Positions 33,354-42,022 of a DNA stretch of 64,000 bases are shown here, in pieces. A program made the position numbers and the translations under genes. The DNA comes from Cyclobacterium jeungdonense (GTDB taxonomy: Bacteria > Bacteroidota > Bacteroidia > Cytophagales > Cyclobacteriaceae): contig NZ_WMCD01000009.1 in NCBI RefSeq assembly GCF_010994275.1, forward strand, positions 62,001 to 126,000, in the 5' to 3' direction. A model generated the notes under the pieces. It searched no databases. It saw only the letters and a program-made list of their open reading frames with translations, and was not told the origin of the DNA. Numbering within the stretch: position 1 is the stretch's first letter; each line of letters opens with the position of its first letter.

Positions 33354-34121
33354 TTAAGCTTTGCTTCGCTTTCTTTTTGGAGTCGGTTCTTCTACGATTT
33401 CATCTTCCACCCCTGCCAGAATACGGCCACAGTGCTCGCAGACGATGATTTTTTTCCTCTCGCGAATTTCTGCTTGCCTTTGTGGAGGAACGATATTGAA
33501 GCAGCCACCGCATGCTCCTCTTTTTACCAAAACAACTGCCAATCCATTTTTAGCATTGTTTCTGATTTTATCATAAGATTTGATGAGGCGATCTTCTACT
33601 TTCTTAGCGGCTTTGTCCCGTTCGGCTTTTAGCTTTTTTTCATCGGATTCGCTTTCAGCTACGATGGTATCTAATTCTCCTTTCTTTTGGTCCAGATCAT
33701 TTTGCCGGTCGTCCAGAATTTCTTTTAGATCAGCGATATCTTGTTGCTTTTCTTCAATTCGTACCTGAGCTTCTGCAATTTTCTTTTTGGAAACTTGAAT
33801 TTCCAGATCCTGCAGTTCCAATTCTTTCGTGATGGCATCGTACTCCCGATTATTTCGCACGTTCATCTGTTGTTCCTGGTACTTTTTGATCAGTTTTTCA
33901 GATTCCTTAATGGCATCTTTATTTTTTTTGATCTCGGCCTCCTTCGCTTCAATATCGGTATTGAATTTGTTCAGTCGGGTTTCGTAGCCTACAATTTCAT
34001 CTTCTAAATCCTGGACTTCCTCTGGAAGGGCTCCCCTGACCTTGAAAATAGCATCTAGACGGGAATCAATATTCTGAAGATTGAGGATGGCTTCTAGTTT
34101 TTGTGCGACTGGACTTTCCAT
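33354..34121 (-). CDS. Coiled-coil zinc-ribbon protein (C4-type, PF02591)
   Basis: 255 residues: a long helical hairpin (about 20-190, rich in E/K/D/Q with heptad-like spacing) and a C-terminal C4 zinc ribbon, C204-x-x-C207 (CGGC) and C228-x-x-C231 (CEHC), then a basic tail. This matches the widespread family often found beside Nif3-like genes, proposed to bind nucleic acid or ribosomes. Exact function is unknown. It follows the nif3-like gene by three bases. Confidence 0.9.
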   Translation of the reverse strand: MESPVAQKLEAILNLQNIDSRLDAIFKVRGALPEEVQDLEDEIVGYETRLNKFNTDIEAKEAEIKKNKDAIKESEKLIKKYQEQQMNVRNNREYDAITKELELQDLEIQVSKKKIAEAQVRIEEKQQDIADLKEILDDRQNDLDQKKGELDTIVAESESDEKKLKAERDKAAKKVEDRLIKSYDKIRNNAKNGLAVVLVKRGACGGCFNIVPPQRQAEIRERKKIIVCEHCGRILAGVEDEIVEEPTPKRKRSKA

Positions 34122-34124
34122 GTA

Positions 34125-35225
34125 CTAAAGGTAACTTATCGGATTTGTAACTATATTTGTCAAATAGGTTGCAATATTACTAAATTTTTGCGACAATAAA
34201 TCTTTTAATAGTTCTTTTGTGTAAATTTCGCTTTCGTAATGTCCGATATCCACCAAGAGGAGCTTTCGGTCGGCATCGAAAAATTCGTGATACTTAACAT
34301 CAGCCGTAATAAATACATCGGCACTTGCTTGCATGGCAGATCCCAGCAAAAATATTCCTGCCCCTCCGCAAATGGCTATCCGCTGCACTTTTTTATCTAA
34401 AATGGCAGTATGTTTGAGAACTTCCAGCCCCATGGATGCTTTCAGTTGGAGCAAAAAGGATTTTCCATCCATAGGTTCCGGAAGCATGCCTACCATACCA
34501 GAACCTACTTCCTGGTGCTCATTTTCAAGGGAATGTAGGTAATAAGCTACTTCCTCGTAGGGGTGGGCTTCCCTCAGGGCACGGACAATACCTGTCCGGA
34601 GGTGTTCCGGAAACATAAGCTCCACCCGGAGCTCATCCACCCTTGCTTCCTCGCCCCGGACACCCAGGTGAGGATCGGCTCCGTCAAGGGGTAAAAACGT
34701 ACCTTTTCCCGGAATCTGAAAACTACAATGGGCATATTCCCCAATTGTCCCCGCTCCGGCCTGGTACAGTGCGTTTAGGACCTCATTTGCGCTTTCTTTA
34801 GGAACAAATGTCGTGAGTTTAGTCAAGAGCCCTTTTTTCGGTGCCAAGATCTGTGTTTGCTGCATCCCGATTTTTTGGGCAATTTTTTGATTTACCCCCT
34901 GATAAACTGCATCCAGGTTGGTATGGATGGCGTAAATGGCAATGTCATTTTTTATGGCCAGTATGACCGTTCTCTCTACATAGTTTTTGCCAGTAAGGCT
35001 TTTTAATCCCCTAAAAACAATCGGATGATGCGCTACAATTAGGTTACAACCGTTCGTTATGGCTTCCTCTACCACCGCTTCAGTGACGTCCAGGCTACAC
35101 AAAATTCCGGCCACTTCGGCCTCCCGGTCACCTGTTATCAGTCCGGAATTGTCGTAGTTCTCCTGATAAACAGGCGGAGCAATGGATTCCAAATGAGATA
35201 TGACATGCTTAATCAAATAAACCAT
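34125..35225 (-). CDS. Nif3-like dinuclear metal-centre protein
   Basis: 366 residues of the NIF3/YbgI family (GTP cyclohydrolase I type 2 homologue). Metal-site blocks: NYDNSGLITGD near the N-terminus, VAHHPIVFRG, YAIHTNLDA and the C-terminal ITADVKYHEF...DIGHYESE. The middle third (about 130-235) is the PII-like insertion found in longer members. Likely a hexameric metal-binding hydrolase of unknown substrate. The start at 35225 (MVYLIKH) is preferred over 35246, because a -7 promoter box (35248-35255) would leave no leader for the latter. Confidence 0.9.
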   Translation of the reverse strand: MVYLIKHVISHLESIAPPVYQENYDNSGLITGDREAEVAGILCSLDVTEAVVEEAITNGCNLIVAHHPIVFRGLKSLTGKNYVERTVILAIKNDIAIYAIHTNLDAVYQGVNQKIAQKIGMQQTQILAPKKGLLTKLTTFVPKESANEVLNALYQAGAGTIGEYAHCSFQIPGKGTFLPLDGADPHLGVRGEEARVDELRVELMFPEHLRTGIVRALREAHPYEEVAYYLHSLENEHQEVGSGMVGMLPEPMDGKSFLLQLKASMGLEVLKHTAILDKKVQRIAICGGAGIFLLGSAMQASADVFITADVKYHEFFDADRKLLLVDIGHYESEIYTKELLKDLLSQKFSNIATYLTNIVTNPISYL

Positions 35226-35255
35226 ATATTTGCTTTTGTTTTTCAATCAAAATTA
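35225..35255. promoter_or_regulatory. Divergent promoter pair between nif3-like gene and lpxK
   Basis: Two TAnnTTTG boxes face each other: TATATTTG on the plus strand (35225-35232) toward lpxK, and TAATTTTG on the minus strand (35248-35255) toward the nif3-like gene. Only 44 bases separate the two starts, so the transcripts would overlap at their 5' ends. No good -33 boxes are seen, so this is moderately supported. Confidence 0.4.
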
Positions 35256-35269
35256 CAAAAAAATTCACA

Positions 35270-36340
35270 ATGCGCTTTTCTGAAATATTGCTGTATCCCT
35301 TTGCCTGTATCTATGGCGCGGCTACTGCATTCAGAAACAGGATGTTTGACCTGGGGCTAAAAAAAAGTCAGGTTTTTGAAGTTCCTACAGTAGTGGTGGG
35401 AAACCTGGCCGTAGGCGGTACAGGAAAGACTCCTTTCGTTGAATTTCTATTACGTCACCTTTCTTCCAACTATCGATTAGCCGTCCTTAGCAGAGGGTAC
35501 GGGCGAAAAACCCGTGGATTTATTATGGCAGATGATAGGACTAGTCCCCAAGACATAGGAGATGAGCCCGCTCAGATGTACTCAAAATTTAAGGAGAAAG
35601 TAAAAGTTGCCGTAGGCGAAGAGCGAATTTTGGCCATACCTATGATCCTGGCAGAATGCGGGGATATTCAGGCCATCCTACTGGATGATGCCTATCAGCA
35701 TCGATACCTGGAGCCGGGCATGCGAATTCTGCTGACCACCTATTCCAGGCCTTTTTTTACAGACCGGTTGCTACCCCTGGGAAGGCTAAGGGAAAGTCGT
35801 ACGAATGCGGCACGGGCAGATGTGGTAGTGGTCACAAAATGTCCCTTACCATTATCTCCAGAACAAATGGAAAGTTATGTTTCCAGGGTGCGTGAATTTA
35901 CGCGACCGGGAGTGCCAATATATTTTGCTGGTTTAACATACGGAAGGGCTTATGCATTAAGCTCCAAGATGAAGGATTTGCCAAATCACCTGATTGTAGT
36001 TACTGGTATCGTTGACCCCATTCCCCTGGTGGAAGAACTTTCCAAAAACCACACCGTATTGGAAGTTATATCATTTCCTGATCACCACCGATACAGCCTG
36101 AAAGACTTTGACAGTTTCCGGACCGTTTATGATAAATACCGAAGATACCATCCTGCTATTTTGACTACGGAAAAAGATGCGGTAAAAATGAAGGACGGAA
36201 AATTCCGGTCAGTATTGGATGAACTGCCTATCTTTGTCAAGCCTGTTGAGGTACTGATGGATCCGCAGGACAAGGAACAATTGCTACATCAGGTAGCGCA
36301 TTTGATAAACGAAAAACAATTTGGTGGTGACGCGAAATAA
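35270..36340 (+). CDS. lpxK: Tetraacyldisaccharide 4'-kinase
   Basis: Inner-membrane-associated kinase of 356 residues that phosphorylates the lipid A precursor at the 4' position. The P-loop is VGNLAVGGTGKTP (43-55), followed by LSRGYGRKT, DDAYQHRYLEPG and the VVVTKC block. The N-terminal hydrophobic helix (LLYPFACIYGAATAFRN) anchors it in the membrane. Lipid A synthesis confirms an outer membrane. The downstream porin frame overlaps its end by 20 nt. Confidence 0.95.
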   Translation: MRFSEILLYPFACIYGAATAFRNRMFDLGLKKSQVFEVPTVVVGNLAVGGTGKTPFVEFLLRHLSSNYRLAVLSRGYGRKTRGFIMADDRTSPQDIGDEPAQMYSKFKEKVKVAVGEERILAIPMILAECGDIQAILLDDAYQHRYLEPGMRILLTTYSRPFFTDRLLPLGRLRESRTNAARADVVVVTKCPLPLSPEQMESYVSRVREFTRPGVPIYFAGLTYGRAYALSSKMKDLPNHLIVVTGIVDPIPLVEELSKNHTVLEVISFPDHHRYSLKDFDSFRTVYDKYRRYHPAILTTEKDAVKMKDGKFRSVLDELPIFVKPVEVLMDPQDKEQLLHQVAHLINEKQFGGDAK

Positions 36341-38249
36341 AGGGTTTTTTTGGGCACTGTTGATAGCTATGCTGGCATGGGGTCCTGCTGCATTTGCACA
36401 GCAAGATCAGCAAGATCAGCAGGAAGGAGAGGGGTCCAGGAGAGGATTGTTGGACGATTCTACAAAAATGGTTTACGGTCCCAATACGTCCCTTTACTTT
36501 TATGAAAAATTTGTCCGAAACAACCGGTTTAAAAAAATAGAACTGGATACTTCCCTTACAGGCTTCCACAATTATGAACCCGTGGCCGACACTTGGTACA
36601 AATACCAGGATCTTGGTAATCTGGGAACTGCCGCCAGACCGGTTTTTTACGATGTGCCGCAACAAATTGGAAGAACCTCCGGGTTTGAGGTATACGATCT
36701 ATACCATAATTCTGCGGACAGTATTCGCTATTTTGACACCAAATCGCCGCATACGCATATTGCTGCATTTTTCGGTGGTGGCAATCGTAACCAACTGGAC
36801 GTTGAATTTGTGAGAAACATCCGTCCGAATTGGAATGTAGGCATTGCCTATCGCACGATTCGGGCACGGAAAACGCTCAACCCGACCCGAAGGGATGACA
36901 ACAACGTGGTTAACGACTCCTACGAGATACATACGAATTATTCCTCTCCTAATGGCAAATACAGGTTGCTGGCTAATTTTACCCGGATGGAGCACAATGT
37001 AAACGAACAGGGGGGGATCATTCCGCCTGAAGTGGATACGACTTCGCTTTATTTTACCTATGAGGATTCCAAAGTCTGGCTGCGGAATTCAAGAGCGAAG
37101 GATTTACGGCAGGAATACCATCTTTATCAGCAATACGAGATAGTGAAAGGCTGGCAGGCCTACCATGTATTCGATAAAAAAAAGCAAGAGGTGACCTTTT
37201 TTTCTAATCTGGAAACATCAGATGCCGATTTTTTTAATGAAAACCGTTTTAATTCCTCGGACAGCAGTCTGCTCTTTAGTAAACCTGATACGACCAATAA
37301 CCACAACCATTTTTCGGAATGGAAAAATGAATTTGGGTTTAAGGGGGATTTAGGCCCCGTGTACTACAATGCCTATTTGAAATTCAGAACGGGTAGAATG
37401 GCCAGTCGCTTTTTTTCTACCAACAACTCCTTTACCGAGTTGTACCTGGGAGGAGCTCTCAGGGGGGAGATAAATGAAAACTGGGTTTTTGAAGCAGAAG
37501 GCGAGTACCTGATCCCGGATGGCTACCGGCTGACTGGTTTGTTTATCTCCCCCTACCTGGATGTCCGGTATACCAAAGCCCTTTACAAACCTACGCTGGC
37601 CCAGGAAAAATACCGGGGCAATCATTACCGCTGGGACAATAACTTCTCCAATATTGGGGTGGATCAGATTCAGGGGACGATCAAGGTTAAATTAGGGGAA
37701 AGTAGTCTAAGACCCAATCTTACGATTAACCGGATTAATAATTACGTGTTTTATAACGAGGAACAAGTTCCCGAACAGGCAGCATCACAGGCATTTATGG
37801 TTATTCCCGGATTGAACAGCCATTTTGTTATTGGGAAAAAATTTCATTGGGTATCCGAAGCCCGCTATACCCTCATCACGGGAGGAGCCGCTGATAAATT
37901 CAGAATTCCCGAATTGTTTATCAACTCCCGTATTTACTTTGACGGTCCTTTATTTGACGAGAATATTTACGTGCAAATCGGTTTGGAGGGGAGGTACCGG
38001 TCGGATTACTATGCCCCTGCCTACATGCCAGCTACCCAGCAATTTTACCTGCAAAACGATTTCAATGTGTATGCCTATCCGGTGGCCGATGCTTTTTTTA
38101 ATTTCAGGATTAATCGCACACGCGTTTTATTCAGGTACAACCACCTGAATGCCGGGTTTATGGAAAATGACGGGTATTTCGTTACCCCTGGGTACACCGG
38201 ATTGAAGAACATGCTGGATTTGGGAATTAGTTGGTATTTCTTTGATTAA
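36321..38249 (+). CDS. Putative outer-membrane porin (PF14121-type)
   Basis: 642-residue beta-barrel protein. After a signal peptide (ALLIAMLAWGPAAFA, cleavage near residue 27) a Gln/Asp tandem (QQDQQDQQEG) encoded by short GATCAGCAA-type repeats precedes a series of amphipathic strands ending in the terminal aromatic SWYFFD typical of outer-membrane insertion. It matches the Bacteroidota putative porin family. No ATG is available at the start: TTG 36321, GTG 36324 or GTG 36327 inside lpxK are the candidates, implying coupled translation. Confidence 0.87.
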   Translation: MVVTRNKGFFWALLIAMLAWGPAAFAQQDQQDQQEGEGSRRGLLDDSTKMVYGPNTSLYFYEKFVRNNRFKKIELDTSLTGFHNYEPVADTWYKYQDLGNLGTAARPVFYDVPQQIGRTSGFEVYDLYHNSADSIRYFDTKSPHTHIAAFFGGGNRNQLDVEFVRNIRPNWNVGIAYRTIRARKTLNPTRRDDNNVVNDSYEIHTNYSSPNGKYRLLANFTRMEHNVNEQGGIIPPEVDTTSLYFTYEDSKVWLRNSRAKDLRQEYHLYQQYEIVKGWQAYHVFDKKKQEVTFFSNLETSDADFFNENRFNSSDSSLLFSKPDTTNNHNHFSEWKNEFGFKGDLGPVYYNAYLKFRTGRMASRFFSTNNSFTELYLGGALRGEINENWVFEAEGEYLIPDGYRLTGLFISPYLDVRYTKALYKPTLAQEKYRGNHYRWDNNFSNIGVDQIQGTIKVKLGESSLRPNLTINRINNYVFYNEEQVPEQAASQAFMVIPGLNSHFVIGKKFHWVSEARYTLITGGAADKFRIPELFINSRIYFDGPLFDENIYVQIGLEGRYRSDYYAPAYMPATQQFYLQNDFNVYAYPVADAFFNFRINRTRVLFRYNHLNAGFMENDGYFVTPGYTGLKNMLDLGISWYFFD

Positions 38250-38257
38250 CCATTACT

Positions 38258-38869
38258 ATGGACTGGAAAGAATCTACGAAAAAAAAAATGTTGCACCTGC
38301 AATTGCCTACCGATCCCCGTTGGGTAGATATTGCAAAAATCAGTCTGGAGGCTATTTTGGTGGATCATGCCTATTGTGAGCAAAAGGCAGCCTCTTCCTG
38401 CATCTCCCTGATTATCAAATTTCCAGAGTTTGATACCATGGTGGATGTACTCAGCCCTGTAGTAGCCGAAGAATGGGCGCATTTCGAAGCCGTAATGCAA
38501 CAAATCCGGAAGCGAGGTTATCGGTTCGGACACCCTCGGAAAGATGAATATGTGGTACAATTGCAACGGTTTATTCACAAAGGGGGTAGCAGAACCTATC
38601 AGCTTACCGAACACCTTCTGATGAACGCCCTAATCGAAGCCAGGTCCTGTGAACGATTTAAATTGCTTTCCAAAAATTTACAGGACGAGGAGTTGAAACA
38701 ATTCTATTATGATCTGATGGTTTCAGAAGCAGGGCATTATGTGAATTTTATCCAGTTGGCCAAGACCTATCAGGATCCGGAAAAAGTAGAACAGCGCTGG
38801 AAAGAATGGCTGGATTTTGAGAAAGAGGTTATGAATTCGCTGGAAATCAGAGGGGACCGCATGCATTAA
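38258..38869 (+). CDS. miaE: tRNA-(ms2io6A37) hydroxylase MiaE
   Basis: Di-iron hydroxylase of 203 residues that hydroxylates the isopentenyl group of ms2i6A at tRNA position 37. Ligand blocks: E31 and the AILVDHAYCEQKA helix, EEWAHFE (71-77, ExxH), NALIEARSCERF and SEAGHYVNF. Length and the all-helical profile fit. It follows the porin by eight bases, so it may share its transcript. Presence of MiaE implies miaA/miaB elsewhere. Confidence 0.92.
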   Translation: MDWKESTKKKMLHLQLPTDPRWVDIAKISLEAILVDHAYCEQKAASSCISLIIKFPEFDTMVDVLSPVVAEEWAHFEAVMQQIRKRGYRFGHPRKDEYVVQLQRFIHKGGSRTYQLTEHLLMNALIEARSCERFKLLSKNLQDEELKQFYYDLMVSEAGHYVNFIQLAKTYQDPEKVEQRWKEWLDFEKEVMNSLEIRGDRMH

Positions 38870-38984
38870 ATATAAAATGGATAACGTTAAAATTTCTGAA
38901 ATTCTTTGGCCAAACTTATTTTATGATTAATATTATCAAAATAGTTAGTCCAGGGAAATTCTTTTGGACATATACAGAGAAAAC

Positions 38985-40229
38985 ATGAATTTGATAGAAA
39001 ATATCCGGGAAGCCTTCCGGTCCGTCAGAATGAACCTGTTGCGGACTATTTTGACAGGCCTGATAATCGCTATCGGCATCACCTCACTGGTGGGCATGTT
39101 GACGGCCATAGATGCCATGAAGGCCCAAATTGAGGAGAGTCTTTCCGGATTTGGTGCTAATAATTTTGATGTCAGGAGCAGGGGTTTTTCTGGCGGAAGG
39201 GCAACAAGCTCCGGGGTGGCACCGAAAAATTACCCTTCTATTTCCTACCGTGAGGCCGTGGCATTCAAAGAAAAGTATAATAAAAATGGTATTTCTACCA
39301 TCACTACCACTGTCACTGGGTCAGCCGAAGTCTCAAGAGGGTCCAAAAAAACCAACCCAAACAGCCGGATTATTGGAGGGGATGAAAATTATTTCCTGAT
39401 CAAAGGGATAGCACTGGAGGAAGGAAGGAATTTTAGTAATGTGGAGGTTGAGTACGGAAACAATGTTTGTATTATTGGCACCGAAATTCAGAAAACCCTT
39501 TTTGATGAGGGAGAAAACCCCATCAAAAAGCACATCACCTTTTATGGCAGGAGATATACCATTATCGGTATCATGGAACGACAAGGAGGTGTAGGAGGAG
39601 ATACCGGTCCAGACAGGGCAATCGTAATCCCCATCCTGAACGCCAGAAACCTCGATCGAAGGGGAACCTTTCGGTATACGGTCACGGTAGCTGGTCAAGA
39701 TCCTCTAAAGCTGGAATACGAAATGGGCCAGGCTACTGGAATCATGCGTTCTATCCGGGAGGACGGCATTGGTATGGAGGATTCCTTTGAGGTGGTAAAG
39801 TCCCAGACTTTAGGTGAAAGCCTGGAAGAAATAGCCGGTTTTCTTAGAATAGGTGGATTTGGAATCGGTTTTATTACCCTATTGGGGGCAGCCATCGGGC
39901 TGATGAATATCATGCTGGTTTCTGTTACCGAAAGGACGCGGGAGATTGGTATTCGAAAGGCAATGGGAGCGACCCCTAAAAGAATCCGGCAACAATTTTT
40001 GATTGAGGCAATCGTGATTTGTGTGCTCGGAGGGATCTTAGGAGTCCTGATGGGTATTGGTATTGGGAACCTCGTGGGAAATACCGTAGGGCCAGGAGGT
40101 TTTCTGATTCCCTGGGTGTGGATTATTTTTGCCTTTGTAGTCTGTATTGTCGTGGGGCTGTTTTCCGGCCTTTTGCCTGCATACAAGGCCAGCCGCCTGG
40201 ATCCGATTGAATCGCTGAGGTACGAATAG
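38985..40229 (+). CDS. MacB/FtsX-type ABC transporter permease
   Basis: 414-residue membrane protein with one N-terminal helix (LLRTILTGLIIAIGITSLVGM), a large periplasmic MacB_PCD domain (about 45-275) and three C-terminal helices, with the EIGIRKAMGA signature before the second helix. Such permeases work with a separate ATPase in lipoprotein release or peptide efflux. No ATPase gene is adjacent; the FtsE-like one is 30 kb away. The start at 38985 (MNLIEN) is an ATG; an in-frame TTG at 38964 is less likely. Confidence 0.9.
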   Translation: MNLIENIREAFRSVRMNLLRTILTGLIIAIGITSLVGMLTAIDAMKAQIEESLSGFGANNFDVRSRGFSGGRATSSGVAPKNYPSISYREAVAFKEKYNKNGISTITTTVTGSAEVSRGSKKTNPNSRIIGGDENYFLIKGIALEEGRNFSNVEVEYGNNVCIIGTEIQKTLFDEGENPIKKHITFYGRRYTIIGIMERQGGVGGDTGPDRAIVIPILNARNLDRRGTFRYTVTVAGQDPLKLEYEMGQATGIMRSIREDGIGMEDSFEVVKSQTLGESLEEIAGFLRIGGFGIGFITLLGAAIGLMNIMLVSVTERTREIGIRKAMGATPKRIRQQFLIEAIVICVLGGILGVLMGIGIGNLVGNTVGPGGFLIPWVWIIFAFVVCIVVGLFSGLLPAYKASRLDPIESLRYE

Positions 40230-40239
40230 ATAAAAGAAT

Positions 40240-41931
40240 ATGAAAGAGCATGCATACGATGCCATCGTCATTGGCTCCGGAATCAGTGGAGGTTGGGCAG
40301 CAAAGGAACTTTGTGAAAAAGGATTAAAGACATTGGTTTTGGAGAGGGGAAGGCAAGTGACCCATAGGGAAGATTATCCTACCATGCATACCCCTCCCTG
40401 GGAATTTCCGCTTCGGGGACAATTACCCCTGGAGCTTAGGAAAGAAAACCCGGTGGTTTCCCGTTGCTATGCTTTCAAAGACGACGCCGACCATTTTTTT
40501 GTAAAGGATAAGGAGCACCCCTATATTCAGGATAAACCGTTTGATTGGATCAGAGGGTATCAGGTAGGTGGAAAATCCCTTTTATGGGCCAGGCAGGTAC
40601 AGCGCTGGAGTCCTTTTGACTTTGAAGGGCCCGGAAGAGATGGTTTTGCGGTGGATTGGCCCATACGCTACGAGGATGTAGCACCCTGGTACAGCTATGT
40701 GGAAAAATTTATTGGAGTAAGTGGCAATAAAGACGGGTTGGAAACCTTGCCTGACGGAGAATTTTTACCTCCCTGGGAAATGAATAAAGTGGAAAAGCTG
40801 GTTCAGGAGCGAATCCTGGAGGCCTATCCTGACAGAAGGTTTGTCATTGGACGCTGTGCGCACCTGACAGAACCCCAAGCTCATCACACAGCTCAGGGTA
40901 GGGGACAATGCATGGCTAGAAGCCTTTGCCAGCGAGGATGTCCCTTTGGTGCCTATTTTAGCTCCAATGCCTCTACCTTGCCCGCTGCCGCTGCTACGGG
41001 AAACCTTACGCTCAGACCCCATTCGGTGGTACATTCGTTGATTTACGACGATGCCAGGAGAAAGGTGACCGGAGTGCGGGTTGTTGATGCGCTTAGCAAG
41101 GTAACAACAGAATACTTCGCCAAGGTAATTTTTGTAAATGCCTCCGCATTAAACTCGAATCTGATTTTATTGAATTCCAAATCTGACCGCTTTCCGAATG
41201 GTTTGGGCAATGACAATGGCTTGTTGGGTACCCACATTGCCTTTCATAACTACCGCGGGTCACTTTCAGCCAGCATGGAGGGCCATCTGGACTCTTACTA
41301 CTACGGACGGAGGCCGACTGCCGTTATGCTTCCGAATTTCAGAAATGTCAAAAAGCAGGAGATGGACTTTCTACGCGGTTACATGAGTTTCTACTCTGCC
41401 GGCAGGGGAGGCTGGGGAGGAGCTCGAAACGAGGATTTCGGCCCGGATTTTAAGGAGGCTAACTCGGAAGCTGGACCCTGGGGCGTATACATGATGATGC
41501 AGGGAGAGACCATTCCAAAACTGACCAATAGGGTTTACCTGGATGAAACCCAAAAAGACGAGTGGGGGATGCCCCAATTGCGCGTGGACGTGGGTTACGA
41601 TGATAACGATGAAAGATCCTTGCGGGACTTTTTGGATCAGGGTGCCGAAATGCTGGAAAGTGCGGGATGCAAAAATATCCGTCAAAACGATAGCAGACAG
41701 GCTCCGGGATTGGATATCCACGAGATGGGTGGGGTGCGCATGGGAAATGACTCAGAAACCTCCCTTCTGGGTCGCTTTCACCAAATGCATACCTGCCCAA
41801 ATGTTTATGTCACAGATGGGGCTTCCATGACTTCTACCGGCACCCAAAACCCCAGCCTTACGTATATGGCCTTTACGGCCAGGGCAGTGGACCATGCGGT
41901 AAAGGCGCTGAAACGGGGAGATCTGACCTAA
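40240..41931 (+). CDS. GMC-family FAD oxidoreductase
   Basis: 563 residues. The FAD-binding Rossmann motif is GSGISGGWAAKEL (about 11-23), followed by the GMC N-terminal block (GGKSLLWARQ), a Cys-rich stretch (CMARSLCQRGCPFGAYF) and the C-terminal NPSLTYMAFTARA with an active-site His region (DIHEMGGVRMG). It oxidises a sugar or alcohol with FAD; the partner could be a cytochrome or quinone. It begins 10 nt after the ABC permease. No signal peptide is obvious. Confidence 0.9.
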   Translation: MKEHAYDAIVIGSGISGGWAAKELCEKGLKTLVLERGRQVTHREDYPTMHTPPWEFPLRGQLPLELRKENPVVSRCYAFKDDADHFFVKDKEHPYIQDKPFDWIRGYQVGGKSLLWARQVQRWSPFDFEGPGRDGFAVDWPIRYEDVAPWYSYVEKFIGVSGNKDGLETLPDGEFLPPWEMNKVEKLVQERILEAYPDRRFVIGRCAHLTEPQAHHTAQGRGQCMARSLCQRGCPFGAYFSSNASTLPAAAATGNLTLRPHSVVHSLIYDDARRKVTGVRVVDALSKVTTEYFAKVIFVNASALNSNLILLNSKSDRFPNGLGNDNGLLGTHIAFHNYRGSLSASMEGHLDSYYYGRRPTAVMLPNFRNVKKQEMDFLRGYMSFYSAGRGGWGGARNEDFGPDFKEANSEAGPWGVYMMMQGETIPKLTNRVYLDETQKDEWGMPQLRVDVGYDDNDERSLRDFLDQGAEMLESAGCKNIRQNDSRQAPGLDIHEMGGVRMGNDSETSLLGRFHQMHTCPNVYVTDGASMTSTGTQNPSLTYMAFTARAVDHAVKALKRGDLT

Positions 41932-42022
41932 TAGGTAATTTGCGAACGGAGGAAGCACATTTAAGCAAAGTTGTTTTGATTACAAATTACCCTTAGTTTG
42001 ATCAAACCGTTAAAAAGAAGAT

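Noticed and set aside
41996..42007. Palindrome GTTTGATCAAAC sharing TTTGATCAAA with 3757-3770
   Set aside because: In a window with this A/T content one or two such short palindromes are expected by chance, and the neighbouring genes share no function.
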